Origin: Adiantum capillus-veneris
Lineage: Eukaryota; Streptophyta; Polypodiopsida; Polypodiales; Pteridaceae
Length of the DNA: 64,000 nt
Assembly: GCA_014529385.2 (NCBI GenBank)
Contig: CM043963.1
Location: 505,501-569,500, forward strand
Reading direction: 5' to 3'
The translations under genes and the position numbers were made by a program. The notes under the pieces were generated by a model that worked only from the letters and a program-made list of their open reading frames with translations, made no database searches and was not told the DNA's origin. Positions 46,495-58,410 of this stretch are shown in pieces. Position 1 is the first letter of the stretch. Each line of letters opens with the position of its first letter.

Positions 46495-47472
46495 CTATAT
46501 GGTGATGCCCATGACTTCGAGAGTGCTATCACTCTCTTCACTTGAACTCTCTTCCTCGTCCATGGATGAGGAGCATCCACTTGAGCTCCACTCATCAGCT
46601 GACGTCTCTAGTTCAAGGTTCTCTTGTCGCCCATTCTTCAAGTTATAAACCACCTTTCGACTATGGCCACCCACGCGAGGCCTCAACTCCAAGTCTCTTG
46701 TTGCTCAATCTTGCCTAGCTCCTATACCCATGAGCCAAGGTCGTCCTAAAATAAGGGGGTATCCTTCTCCCTTTACTGGCATCACATAAGCATCAACCTC
46801 TGTAGTGATTCCAAAAACAGAAACTCTCAAATCTTTCACTACACCCACACAAGTGAGAGAGACATTATTGGCCATTTTTTCCCTAAAGTTTGATGATTCC
46901 ATTACCTCTAAACCCAATTGATGCATTAGCTTTTCTGTCATGGCACAAACCTCTGCTCCACTGTCAATGTAAGTTTTTGGAATCCGTTGTCCCTTGATTT
47001 GAGCCTCCACCAAAGGCACTATATCCTTGAGACCATATGCTTTGATTACACTTACTAGCTTACTTCGCTTTGCCCTCGTGCTCACCATTTTTGACCATTG
47101 TCGTCGCAGCTTTGGGGAGATATGAAGTAGTTGTGGCCAAGTAATCTTTGGTCCTTGAGAACTCACATCAGCTGTCAAGTCATAAGGTTGTGTCCGAGAT
47201 CCCATAGGGAAATCAGAGATGTCAATTTGAGACCTAGTATGGGTCTTTATCTTCTTGGCTTCATCTTTAGTTGCCCGAGATGTACTTGCTTCATTGCTTG
47301 CATCCTTGCTTGTTTCTTTACTTACTTCATCTTGGACATGCACACGCTTGATAGGCATTGTAGCCACTTCATCTATCTTCATCTTCCCTTTAGCTATTTC
47401 TTCCTGGTTGCTTCTGCCCTTGAGGACCTCCTCCATCCTTATGATGCTCACATTTGGTTGAGTAGCAGGGGC
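46495..47472 (-). pseudogene. Element F protease and acidic linker
   Basis: Protease: KTYIDSGAEVCAMTEKLMHQ with intact D-S-G, then GYPLILGRPWLMG. A TGA at 46705-46707 replaces the Trp seen in element B (LQDWES). The same frame then gives an acidic Ser/Glu linker (SSSMDEEESSSEESDSTLEV), parallel to B, ending at a TAG (46495-46497) before RT. Both nonsense codons fit C-to-T or G-to-A transitions. Upstream it abuts the left flank of Copia element G, which separates it from the gag knuckle. Confidence 0.85.
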
Positions 47473-47477
47473 TTGAG
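47473..47477. repeat. Target-site duplication of element G, left
   Basis: TTGAG directly before the left LTR; identical TTGAG at 53015-53019 after the right LTR. Confidence 0.95.
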
Positions 47478-47669
47478 TGTTGGGGTATAAAGCCCAATGT
47501 GGTCGCCCAGGTAAGTGGGCAGGCCGCCAGGTATGTACACATATTCTTTTGTAAAAACCTAATAAGAACTCACTATGCTCTACACATTACAGTAGAGCGA
47601 GTTCACCATATCGTCATGCTCTTCTTATCGCACTCTCTCTCGCGTCGCACTTCCACTCGTACTCCTTCA
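47478..47669 (+). repeat. Element G 5' LTR (192 bp)
   Basis: TGTTGGGGTATAAAGCCC to CTCCTTCA. A TATAAA lies at LTR positions 9-14, which would leave a very short U3 if used. Confidence 0.95.
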
Positions 47670-47671
47670 AC

Positions 47672-47687
47672 TGGTATCAGAGCTCAG
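47672..47687 (+). promoter_or_regulatory. Element G primer-binding site (initiator Met)
   Basis: TGGTATCAGAGCTCAG, two bases after the LTR; the standard plant Copia primer site. Confidence 0.92.
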
Positions 47688-48769
47688 ATCGAGGCTCGGG
47701 GAAGCACTGCAGGAGGCTAGAGTCACCAGCTCAGATTGGAGTGAAATTTGACAGGCGAAGACACGGCCCCAAATCCTGTGGGAAAGCCCGAAAGGACTTG
47801 GTGTTCTCAGAATTTCATTCTGAGGTCGTCTCGACCACCGTTCGGCTTCGACAAAGGTCTACACAGGCCATTTTCGACTACGTGGTCTCGGCGGATGCAG
47901 ATCCAACTCTGTAAATTTGGGGTTTTTCGGCCTACGACTGCAGGTGTTGAGGATATTGACACTCCCAGAGTGTTGATTTGTGGCTGTCTACACATCTAAG
48001 GACGGCTCACAGTTCTTGGAGGCGTGTCACATACGACACGGGCGCATCTACACAGAGACTGTAGGCGACATCCACTAGTTCATCAGGTAGCTTGTGTTTG
48101 CTGCTTGATATTCTAGATTTCATTCTGACATTGCAGGTACTTCCACATGGGATGTATTGTCAGAGATGATGTATGTTTGTTGAGGGTTTTCTGGCTGTGA
48201 GTCACGTAGCAAACAACCGCCGCAGCGGTTACAGCATATAGTGGGAAATTTGTGGATGTATGACTTTGTGGGAAGTCTATGTACTGTCAGATTTACTGCA
48301 GCCTTTGTTGAGGGTCGAGTGAGGTTTTATTGAGCTAGGGGATTCTTGAATGTTGAGATCCTTTCGTTGATACAGGTCTTGGAGCGATCCCTCGAGCACC
48401 CTTAGATAGGCAGCTAGGATGTCTTGACTGTGAGTTAGACAGTTGGGATTGCATCTTTGCTTTACTGCCGTTGAGTCATTGTCGCAATCTATGCTTACAA
48501 GACAGTGACAGGACAGTCAGAGACAGTACAGGTGCAGGACAGGTTTACCCACAGCTTACAGTGTTAGAGAGACAATGGTTTTTTGAGCTGTTTTTTGGTC
48601 TGTTTTTAGTACACTAGAGCCATTTTACAAAGGAGACTCTGCCAAAATTTTTGTAGAATCTGAAGCTTTCTTGGTTCATTTGACAAGTTGATGTTGGTTC
48701 AGAGGTCAGTTTACAGGGGAAACTCTGCCGAATTTTTCCCAGGAAAGTAAACTACTGTGAAGCATAGCT
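47688..48769 (+). other. Element G leader
   Basis: About 1.1 kb between primer site and gag, unusually long beside a 192-bp LTR. No gene or box is seen; the motif AACTCTGCCGAATTTTTCC near 48719 resembles ACTCTGCCAAAATTTTTG near 48636, a weak direct repeat. Confidence 0.5.
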
Positions 48770-50071
48770 ATGGCTGGATCACAGGACACTGCTCTTTACA
48801 ATATCAAGAAGCTGGATGGAACCAATTTCCCATTGTGGAAGAAGCAGATTTGGCACGTGTTGGTACAAAAGAAGCAGATAAAACCTATAAAGCTCAAGGG
48901 GATAAAACCAGAAGATATGGACGAAGATGAATGGAGCGAAATGGATGAATTGGCACTTTCTACCATTATGCTGACTTTGGCAGAAAGCGTTTACTTCAAT
49001 GTAGCAGACGAGATGTCGGCTTATCAAGCATGGTTAAAGCTGAGTGATCTTTATGAGAAGCAGAGTGCAGCTTCACAGGTATACTGGCTTAAGAAGCTTG
49101 TTGACTTGAAGATGAAAGAAGGGACACCTATGTCCAATCATCTGAATGAATTCAACACAATCTATAGTGAGTTGTCAGCTCAAGGTGTCAAGTTTGATGA
49201 ACCTGTTAGAGCTATGTTCCTGTTGATCACATTGCCGGAAAGTTGGGACACTTTTCGCACAGCTTTAAGTAATTCTGCACCTCCAGATGGTTTGAACATA
49301 GCAGGTGTAGAAGGAAGTCTTCTTACTGAAGAAACCAATAGAAAGACAATGGACAAAGGCAAAGGAACAGCCTTAGTTTTCAGGGGAAGGACCAAAGAAA
49401 AGTACAAAGGTGGAAAGAGGAATCAGTCTCGTAGCAAGTCCCGCAGTGCTAAAGGCAAGAGTGACATAGAATGCTAGCATTGTGGCAAGAAGGGTCACAT
49501 GAAAAGAGACTGCAGAGAATGGAAAGCAGAAAAAGGCAAAGAGAAAGCTGAAGACCATGGTGAGAAGAGCAAGTCCTCAGTAAAGATTCAAGAAATAAAT
49601 GTGACAAACACTGTTGCAGAGGGTGACAGTCTAGTGTCAGGAGACATCTACTTCTTGAAGAATACAATGGACTCAGCTCTTCTTACAGCATCTCATGGAA
49701 ATGCATTGTGTGACTGGATTATAGACTCAGGGGCATCACTTCATGTGTCTCCAAACAAGGAGTGGTTTACCTCTTATGTGACCACTAAAGATCATGTTCG
49801 GCTAGGCAATGGGTAGACATGTGAGATCTTAGGTGTTGGAGATGTTCAATTGAAGTTTCAGAATGGCTCTTCTTTCACGCTGAAGAATGTGAGACATGTT
49901 CCCGCAATTACAAAGAGCTTGATCAGCACAGGTTTACTTGATGATGCTGGCTACGTCACCACTTTTGGACAAAACATGTGGAAGATATCCAAGGGTTCTA
50001 TGACAGTAGCACATGGAGTAAAATCTGGAGGACTTTACATGATTTATGTATCAATGTCTCTAAAAATGTAA
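48770..50071 (+). pseudogene. Element G gag and protease
   Basis: Starts MAGSQDTALYNIKKLDGTNF, the Copia gag opening, with FPLWKKQIWHVL and LTEETNRK further on. Knuckle C-x-HCGKKGHMKRDC: the codon after the first Cys is TAG (49475-49477), most simply a Trp codon. Protease: WIIDSGASLHVSP with D-S-G intact. A second TAG is at 49814. The frame ends at 50071; integrase continues one frame back, consistent with loss of one A in the run near 50063. Breaks are therefore two nonsense codons and one frameshift. Confidence 0.92.
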
Positions 50072-52749
50072 TCAATGTAACCGAGCAGCCAAACGTTTCT
50101 TTGTGGCATAGCCGGTTAGGACATATGTCCAAGAAGGGAATGGAAATCTTGTCATGTTCTGGTTATTTGCCTGGCTTTTCATTTAATGATTTCGAATTCT
50201 GTGAACATTGTCTGTATGGTAAGCAAACACAGCAGCCACATAAGCATAGAAGCAGTAGAAGAGATACACAGCTGGCACTTGTTCATAGTGATTTGTGTGG
50301 ACCTATGCCTAACCTATCTCTAGGGGGAGCTTCTTACTTTATGACATTTATAGATGATTACTCGAGGAAAGTATGGGTTTACTTTCTCAAGCACAATGAT
50401 GAAGCGTTTAGTGTTTTCAAAACGTTTGTGACACTTGTGGAGAATCAGAGTGGCAAGAAGCTTAAATGCTTACGCACTGACAATGGTGGAGAGTATGTTT
50501 CAAAGGCCTTTCAGGACTTTTGTGAGTCAAAACGTATAAAACGTGAACTTACTACTCCTTACAATCCTCCTCAAAATGGTGTTGCTGAGAGGATGAATAG
50601 GACCATACAAGAGAAGGTCAGAAGTATGTTGTCTAATGCACAGCTGCCAAATGGGTTTTGGGCTGAAGCTGTATCAACAGCTGTTCATCTTGTAAATAGA
50701 TCTCCTAGCAAGGTTTTGCAGAAGGATTCAGTGCCAGAGATGGTATGGTCAGGCAAAATGCCCTCATACAAGCATCTCAGAGTCTTTGGCTGTGAGGCAT
50801 ATACTCACGTTCCAAAGGAATTTAGGAACAAACTTGAGCCAAAAAGTAGAAAGTGCATCTTTCTAGGCTATGGTAATTCTGGTGAGATGGGGTACAGACT
50901 TTGGGATCCCGAATCCACAAAGGTTGTCCGCAGCAATGATGTTCACTTTAATGAATCCAAATATTATTCTAAACCAGAGAGGGTTGAGGAGATTAGAAGA
51001 GTTGTCTTCCAAGAAGATGGACCTGCACGTGCAAGACAAAATGTCAGGGCTCAAGAGGAGCAAGGACAGGATAGAGTGGAACCACAGGTTGTGGCTGAGC
51101 CTGAGCCACCTATTGTGCATAGATTTGGACGTGTCACGCGACCTCCTGATAGATTTGTTCCATCTATGAACTATGTCATGTTGACTGATTGCAATGAGCC
51201 TTCATGTTACAAGGAAGTAGTGCAAATGAAGGACTCCGGGAATTGGCAATTGGCCATGCAGTCAGAGATGATAGCTCTGCATAAAAACCAGACATGGAAG
51301 CTAGTTAAATTAGCACGGGGCAAAAAGGATCTACCCTGTAAATGGGTTTACAGGTATAAGATCACCGCTCATGATAGTCAGCCAAAGTACAAAGCAAGGC
51401 TTGTTGCCAAGGGCTTTAAGCAAGAACAAGGCATTGACTTTGATGAGGTCTTCTCTCCAGTGGTCAAAATGACTACATTGAGATGCTTTCTTGCATTGGT
51501 TGCCATATTAGATTTGGTGTTGCACCAAATGGATGTCAAGACAGCGTTCTTGCATGGTGATTTAAATGTGGAAATTTACATGCAGCAGCCAGAAGGGTTT
51601 GTTGAGAAAGGCAAGGAAGATTGGGTATGCCAGTTGTTAAAGAGTCTTTATGGCTTAAAACAATCACCGAGGGCATGGTACCATAAATTCCACAAGTTTA
51701 TTCTTTCTCAAGGCTACAAACGTGGTGAGTTCGATCACTGTCTATATACAAATAAGGCTAAGGATGGTAGTTGGTTGATCCTTATTTTGTATGTGGATGA
51801 CATGTTGATTGCTGGCAAGCACTTGGAAGAAATTTTAGCTTTGAAGTCAAAGATGGAAAAATCGTTTGATATGAAAGACATGGGTGAGGCAAGTCATATA
51901 CTTGGTATGCGCATTGAGAGAGACAGATCAAAGAAGTTGATTTGGTTATCTCAAACAGAGTATATTGACAAGGTTTTGCAACGTTTCAATATGGAGAAGG
52001 GAAAGGCATTGAGTGTTCCATTGCCACCATATGTGAAACTTAGCAAACAAGATTGTCCTGTGTCTGAGGAAGAACAGGCTGAAATGGATAAGATTCCATA
52101 TGCGTCTGCAGTGGGTAGTTTGATGTATGCAATGATTGCTACTCGCCTAGACATTGCATTTGCAGTGGGAGTAGTAAGTCGATACATGTCAAACCCAGGC
52201 AAGAAACATTGGGAGGCAGTGAAAGGAATATTGAGATACCTGAAAGCTACAAAGAGTATGCGTATATGCTATGGGAGTCAGGAGCTTAATGTAAAGGGTT
52301 TTACAGACTCAGATTATGCAGGTGACTTAGACAACCGAAGGTCTACGTCAGGGTATGTCTTTACATTGGCTGGTGGAGCAGTATCATGGCGTTCTAGATT
52401 ACAAGATTGTGTTACTCAGTCTACTACAGAGGCTGAATATGTTGCAGCATCAGAGGCATGCAAAGAATCAATTTGGCTTAATCGACTAGTAACAGATTTG
52501 GGAATCAAAGAAGAGATGCGTGTGTTATATTGTGATAGTCAAAGTGCTATACAATTGGCTCGCAATCCAGTTTACCACTCAAAGACAAAGCATGTGGATG
52601 TGAAGTATCATTTCATCAAGGAAATGCTCGAGGATAAGCAACTTCAGCTTGTCAAAGTTCACACCATAGAAAATCCTGCTGATCTACTTACAAAAGGACT
52701 TCCCTCAGAGAGCTTTGCGCATTTTTGCAAGCAGTTAGGTGTAGGGTAG
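50063..52749 (+). pseudogene. Element G integrase, reverse transcriptase, RNase H
   Basis: Open over about 890 codons. Integrase: SLWHSRLGHMSKKG with CEHCLYGKQ (H-H-C-C), then VHSDLCGP, LRTDNGGEY and NGVAERMNRT (D-D-E). RT: KWVYRYKITAHD, VKTAFLHGDLNVE, YGLKQSPRAWY and LYVDDMLIAG (YVDD intact). RNase H: FTDSDYAGD, STTEAEYVAAS, YCDSQSAI, ending NPADLLTKGLP. All catalytic residues are visible; the copy is defective only through upstream lesions. Confidence 0.93.
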
Positions 52750-52811
52750 TACATCACTTCTCTACATCTCTACATCTCTTCTCTCACACTTAAAGTACCA
52801 AATTGGACTTT

Positions 52812-52822
52812 AAGTGGGAGGT
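52812..52822 (+). promoter_or_regulatory. Element G polypurine tract
   Basis: AAGTGGGAGGT directly before the right LTR, the usual Copia form. Confidence 0.9.
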
Positions 52823-53014
52823 TGTTGGGGTATAAAGCCCAATGTGGTCGCCCAGGTAAGTGGGAGGGCCGCCAGGTATGTACACATATTATTTTGTAAA
52901 AACCTAATAAGAACTCACTATGCTCTACACATTACAGTAGAGCGAGTTCACCATATCGTCGTGCTCTTCTTCTCGCACTCTCTCTTGCGTCGCACTTCCG
53001 CTCGTACTCCTTCG
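52823..53014 (+). repeat. Element G 3' LTR (192 bp)
   Basis: Matches 47478-47669 with about eight differences; the last base is G instead of A. TTGAG follows at 53015. Confidence 0.95.
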
Positions 53015-53019
53015 TTGAG

Positions 53020-54316
53020 CTTGAGCACGAGGTGCCTGCAAAATTTGAGGTTGCGGTTGCTCTTGTGCTTGAGCTCTAGCACGGGGAGGACTTACTTGTT
53101 GTCGAGGACCTCTGATAGGGTAGTCATATCTTTTGGGATGAGGGCAATTATACATGCCGTGGCCATTTTCCCCACAATTGTAACACAACATTTGCCTTGC
53201 TTGACGTCGCATTGGTGGCCAATTCCCACCATTCCCCTCAATAGGCCTTCTTGCACCCTGCACAAGATTTACTCTCAACCCCTCTAGCTGGTTTGTGAGA
53301 TTGTTTATTTGTTGGAGCATATCTTCTTGTTGACCTCTATTGAGGTCTGGTGCATTAGGCACATATGGAGGTATGTGAGAAGCTTCCATAGTTGTGATAT
53401 TGCCTCCCAAAGCTAGATGGCCAGCTTGGGCTTGATAGAGAATCTTTCTATTCTTTTCCCTAGCAATTCTTAAGGCATCTTCAAAAGTATTTTGAAATTT
53501 ACCTTCTCCCTTAGCAAGGGGTACAAACCTGAGATAAATCGATCCTTTTGGAGGCAATTGGGAGCTCGCTCACCACGGTTTAGTGAGTCTGACCATTGCC
53601 CCCAAAGTTTCAGAAAACCTTCCTCATAGGTTGCATAACCATGAGGGTCAACTTGATGAAGGGCCAGAAGCCGTTGCCATAGTTCTTTTGTCGAATTGGC
53701 TCATTGAAATCTTCGTAGGAAAGCCGCCTTCAATCCCTCCCAATCAGCTCTTTGGGTTGGATCTAGAGCCTGGAACCATACCCTAGCTTCTTCTTTGAGC
53801 ACCAAAGGAAAGTCTCTGGGAATGAGCTCTCTTGGATCCCACCATTTGAGAGATGCGAAGAATTTTCTCACCAGTGATTAGCCTAGCTTTGGTGTGACCA
53901 TCTTCAGCTTTGTAGAGTTCATAGGGTTCAATGGCTACCCTCTCAACCACCTTGAGCCTTCTTGCTAGTAGTAGTTGGAGTGCATCACCATATGTAGCCT
54001 CTTGCCAATACCGCACCCCATTGATGTGTAGCCCCCCCTCCAAAAACTTGTTAATACCCGAGTTTGAGAGTGCTTTCACCACCTGAATTCGAAGCGTCAA
54101 AGGAAGTGTCTTCACACTAGCCACAAAGCACTCAACACAATGCTTTGACCTAGGGACTTGATGACTACAAGATTTTCCTTGAAGCAAAGAAGGGTGTATG
54201 TAGTTAACTCTCTTTACCGGAAAACGTGCCATTTGTCGATAAAGACGCTTCTTTTCTCGAGCTTCTTGGGGAGACCATAGTGGAAGTATCAGAGAATTTG
54301 ATGGATCTTCCTTCAT
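53020..54316 (-). pseudogene. gag: Element F gag, broken
   Basis: From an ATG at 54316, only about 30 bp after the LTR. The N-terminal domain includes FLEGGLHING and GDALQLLLARRLKVVERV, faintly like the leader ORFs of element B. About 53820-53520 a second frame gives VWFQALDPTQRADWEG, LWQRLLALHQ and KDRFISGLYPLL (gag core) with an internal TGA; the open frame from 53557 carries the knuckle CYNCGENGHGMYNC and a Gln/Ala-rich tail. At least one frameshift and one stop lie between. The tail is cut at 53019 by element G; protease follows beyond 47472. Confidence 0.85.
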
Positions 54317-54328
54317 AGGATTGACAGA

Positions 54329-54347
54329 GCGCTACTTGAGAACTCCA
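54329..54347 (-). promoter_or_regulatory. Element F primer-binding site candidate
   Basis: TGGAGTTCTCAAGTAGCGC on the minus strand, directly after the 5' LTR. The TGG start fits; the tRNA is not assigned. Confidence 0.55.
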
Positions 54348-54468
54348 TGACGAAGGAAATTTGGAATGGCGGCCTCTACACCAAAACAAAATCCATTGCA
54401 CCACAAGGGAAATGAGATGAGGGCACCACCTAGTCTTGGAAGCGTGGACTAGGACCGCTACACAAAGA

Positions 54469-54539
<71 letters not shown>

Positions 54540-55847
54540 CAGTATGAATGAAGCATTAACCTTAGTGTGTGTACAAGGAATGGATAAATTCAAGCACTCC
54601 CAACACAAATAGCATGTAGATTACTAAACAACAACTCAAGGATTAGCCAAAATCACATCAAACACTCTCACACACACATAAAAGATTTCTCTTAATTAAC
54701 ATAAGTAAGAGGAGGGGAGGTTACTAGCATAAAACAATTTGCACTCTAGAATGTGCAAGAATAGAGTGAATGAATGAGCTCTATGGGCTCATGGTGAGTG
54801 ATACAAAGACTCAATGGGGCTGAGGGAGACTTGAAATTACAATGGGGGGGGGGGGGGGGGCTCTTTATATAGGAAAGAGAGTGATTAGGAGTGAGGTTAA
54901 GATTCAAGTGTAATTTGTACAAATGAAGCTTGATTAGGGACATTCAACCAATGAAGAAGCTTCTTCCAAGTGATTTGTTGACCAATTTGCAACTAATTGG
55001 CTCCATCATCACTTGTGTTGTCTTCACTCCTTCCTCCATAGCTTGAGTCCAAGAGCTTCCTTATTTTAAAATGTAAAGAATCTACATAAAATCAATACAT
55101 ATCTAGTAATAGTAGAAAGGGGTTGAATGAGAACTTATGAATTACAACAAGATTAAGCATGATTTGAGAGGTGATTAGAAGAGGAATTTGTGATGGTTTT
55201 TTGAGCTTGAGAGAGAGGAGGAAGGAGGGTAGGGTGAGAAGACTAATGGCTGATTTTTAGAGAAGGTCTCAATGTGGAAAAGGAAGGGTGTGTGTGTAAA
55301 GGTAGAGGGGGTGGTCTCCACCGAAGTTGAAAAAACTGGTGTCCGCCATTTTGGCCATATCTCCTAGACCGTAGATGAAAAAATTATAAAAAAACTATGT
55401 TCAGAATCTCCAGCTCATCAGCTACAACTTTGATGAAGACAACTTTTCTTGGATCGGAGTGGAAGTATTTTTTAAAAATCTAGCAAAATCATGTGTATGT
55501 TTCCTTCCTTTACCAAGTCTTCCACTTGGGTCCCATCTGTTTGAATCATCATATGGCTCCAAAGCCATAATGATATGAGCCACTCATGACCCTTGAATCA
55601 TGGGTGCATGGCTCCACAACCACATCATATCTTTTCTTTTCACATTTACATATTTTCCCTTCCCTTTACCACTAGGTTCTCCCTCTACCTTTCACCTCCG
55701 GTGAACTAGTCAAGAAAAAATTCCCATCAAATCATCTTTTGAATTTTTCCAAGATGTTGTTCTCACTCTTTCTTTTATTGTAAACCTCTAGAAGCAAGGA
55801 AAACGAACAAAATATAGTAAACAAAAATTTGTGATAGGCTCGGATCA
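54348..55847 (-). repeat. Element F 5' LTR (1500 bp)
   Basis: Direct repeat of 41692-43181, with GA microsatellite at 54467-54535 and a TATA candidate complementary to 54864-54871. A run of 17 G (54844-54860), only 4 G in the other LTR, lies just downstream of the TATA on the sense strand. Confidence 0.93.
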
Positions 55848-58087
55848 ACGCTTTCAAGGAATACCTAAGAATATTCTTAGAAATTTACATGGATGACCTA
55901 TGTGTACACTCTCTTCTGCGAGAGGAACATATTGACCATTTGCAAAAGGTCTTTGAAAAGTGCAGAACATATCGAATCTGTCTGAACCCGGAAAAGTGTG
56001 TATTTATGGTTAAGAAAGGACGAATCTTAAGACATATTGTCTCAAGAAATGGCATAACCACAGACCTAGACAAATTCAAAGTCATTGTAGACCTACCCAT
56101 ACCTACTAATGCAAAACAAGTGCAATCCTTCATGGGGCACTGCGGATATTATCGAAGATTCATATACATGTATGCGGTTATCGCACAACCTCTGTATCGT
56201 TTGCTAGTCAATTTCGAATGGACCAAGGAGTGTGAAACCTCATTCCAAAGGCTGAAGGAAAACCTTATATCAGGACCTGTACTAAAGGCACCAGATTGGG
56301 AAAAGATATTCCATGTGCACATTGATGCTTCAGCATATGCAATTGGAAGTATTCTAGCTCAACCTGGAGACGGAACAATGGATTTTCCGGTTTGCTATGC
56401 GAGCCGACAGTTAAATAGTGCAGAAAAGAACTACACAAACACCGAGAGGGAAGGGTTAGGAATGATTTATTCTGTGAAGAAATTTCGGCATTATTTGCTT
56501 GCAAACAAATTTGTGTTCTTCACAGATCATCAAGCTCTTTTATACCTAGTAAATAAACCTTGCAATACAGAGAGAATTGTACGCTGGTTTATGCTATTGC
56601 TAGAATTTGACTTCACAGTGGTGGTCAAAAGGGGTAAAACCCATCTGCGAGTTGATCATCTTTCAAGAATACACAACGGGGAAGCTCCTCAAGGGGTAGA
56701 TGATGACATACGAGATGCTTATCTTTTCAACATTGAAATGGTACCCAAATGGTCTCAGGAAATAGTTAGCATTCTCTCCTTCGGAAGTGAGTTTGATAAT
56801 ACAGGATGCAGATCCAAACAGCAAACATTTCGACAAACAAAAAACTTCCAGTTGATATCAGGACGGCTGTATCATCTTGAATCTGGCCTAATCCTACGAT
56901 TATGTATAAATCTGGAAGAATTTGAGTGCTACCTTGAAGAGGCACATGTCCAAGGTTGTGCATTTCATTGTTCGACAGTGAAAACACACCAGAGACTGAA
57001 ACAGTTAGGGGTTTATTGGCCAACTATGTATACGGATACACATTCTTATGTCACCAATTGTACAGTATGTAGTGCCAAACGACCAGTGGATCACACAACT
57101 TTGTTTCGGGTGAACATAGCACCTGCATGGAGTCAATATATCATTAACTTCATAACCACTAGAACGTTCCCTGATAACATTACAAGAGCACGGAAAAAAG
57201 CTATAGAGCTGGAAGCTCGTGACTTTCAGTTAATTGAAAATCAACTCTATAAGCAGAGAAAGGACAATCAACTTAGAATATGTGCAAGTGAAAGTGAATA
57301 CCTGCTGATTCTAGAACATGCACATAGCGGAGTAAGTGGAGGCTATTTTTCGGGCGATAAGACGGCAAAAATTGTCTTAACCGCAGGAATTTGGTGGCCT
57401 ACATTGCACATGGATGCCGATGAGTTTGTAAAGAGTTCTGATGCATGTCAACGCACCAAGATACCAATAAAAAGAGATGAGATGCCATTACAGCCAATGA
57501 TGGGGGCAAGAGCATTTGCAAAATGGGGCATTGATTTTGTGGGACCTATATCACCCCCTGCATATCGCACCCATACCCAATATATCATTGTGGCTACGGA
57601 CTATCTCACAAAATGGATCGAAGCCAAAGCAACACAAAAAGTTGATGCACGCACCACGGCTCAATTTTTGTATGAGAATGTTTTTGTACGTTACGGGTTA
57701 CCAATAGAAATTGTCAGTGACCGTGGAACACACTTCCTCAATGAATTCATTGAATATCTACTAGAGGAAGTCATGGTCATACATAGGAAATCAGCACCAT
57801 ACCATCCACAGGCCAATGGGCAAGCTGAGGCCACAAATAAAACACTATGCACGGTTCTCACTAATAAAGTGTCAGAATCAAGAACCGATTGGGATCAGCA
57901 ACTACACTCAACACTATGGGCATACAGGGTAGCTTACAAAACATCAATAGGAACAACACCATACAACATGGTGTTTGGGCTAAATGCTATACTACCCATA
58001 GAGTTTTTAATCCCAACTCTACGAGTAGCAACAAGTTTGGAATGGACAGGGCATGAACTCTCTTCAAGAACTCCGCTTACGAGCTAG
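55848..58087 (+). pseudogene. Element E: RT second half, RNase H, two zinc modules, integrase
   Basis: Resumes RT with EYLRIFLEIYMDDLC (YMDD at 55886-55897), thumb, then RNase H with intact FHVHIDASAYAIG, TNTEREGLG and FTDHQAL. Two integrase-type zinc modules follow in tandem: the first near 56935-57076 (AHVQGCAFHC, then NCTVC) with ligands present; the second near 57310-57456 (HSGVSGGYFSGDKTA, then KSSDACQR), where the usual second His is Tyr and the first Cys is Ser. Each is preceded by a similar FQLI-x-x-x-LY segment. The core has WGIDFVGPISP, IVSDRGTHF and NGQAEATNKT (D-D-E). The frame ends at 58087 next to a short duplication (GAACTCC..TTACGAGCT). Confidence 0.9.
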
Positions 58088-58410
58088 ATGAACTCCACTT
58101 ACGAGCTGTCGCTTCAATCTATGCTAAAAAGAGAAGACGAAAGGAATTTTTTGACAAACATGTGCGTACCAAAGAGTTCAAAACAGGTGATTACGTACTT
58201 GTTTATACCTTGAAGCAACATGCCAAGAAACTTAAAAAGCGAGGGATGGGACCATTTGTGATTCATGATCTATCACAAAGTGGAGCTGTCAAGCTTGCTA
58301 CATTAGCAGGTGAAGAAATGCCAAACTAGATTAGTGGGTGTCGACTGAGGAGATATCTTCTACCCCTCACACAGGAGATACTCCAACAGATTCATCAAGG
58401 AAAGCAAAGA
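58088..58410 (+). pseudogene. Element E integrase C-terminus and linker
   Basis: From about 58111 one frame reads RRKEFFDKHVRTKEFKTGDY, RGMGPFVIHDL (GPF-type module) and LRRYLLPLTQEI, with a single TAG at 58327. This is the same frame as the following ORF, so integrase tail and second protease-like domain belonged to one polyprotein. Confidence 0.75.

Larger units (their letters stand above)
47478..53014 (+). mobile_element. Element G: Copia-type retrotransposon
   Basis: Short LTRs (192 bp each), initiator-Met primer site, gag, protease, integrase, RT, RNase H in Copia order, polypurine tract, and a perfect 5-bp target duplication TTGAG. The LTRs differ at about eight positions by eye. It is nested in element F, so it is the most recent layer at this locus. 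Inactive through two nonsense codons and one frameshift. Confidence 0.96.
41692..55847 (-). mobile_element. Element F: dual-RNase-H Ty3 element, related to B
   Basis: LTRs at 41692-43181 and 54348-55847 both start TGACGAAGG and end GGATCA. Minus-strand gag, protease, RT, RNase H, archaeal-type RNase H and integrase lie between them, in the same order as B and with clear similarity. It sits inside element E's RT. The target duplication is unclear: only AC is shared at both flanks. It contains Copia element G in its gag-protease linker. Several nonsense codons, a frameshifting duplication and an altered RT active site make it defective. Confidence 0.93.
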
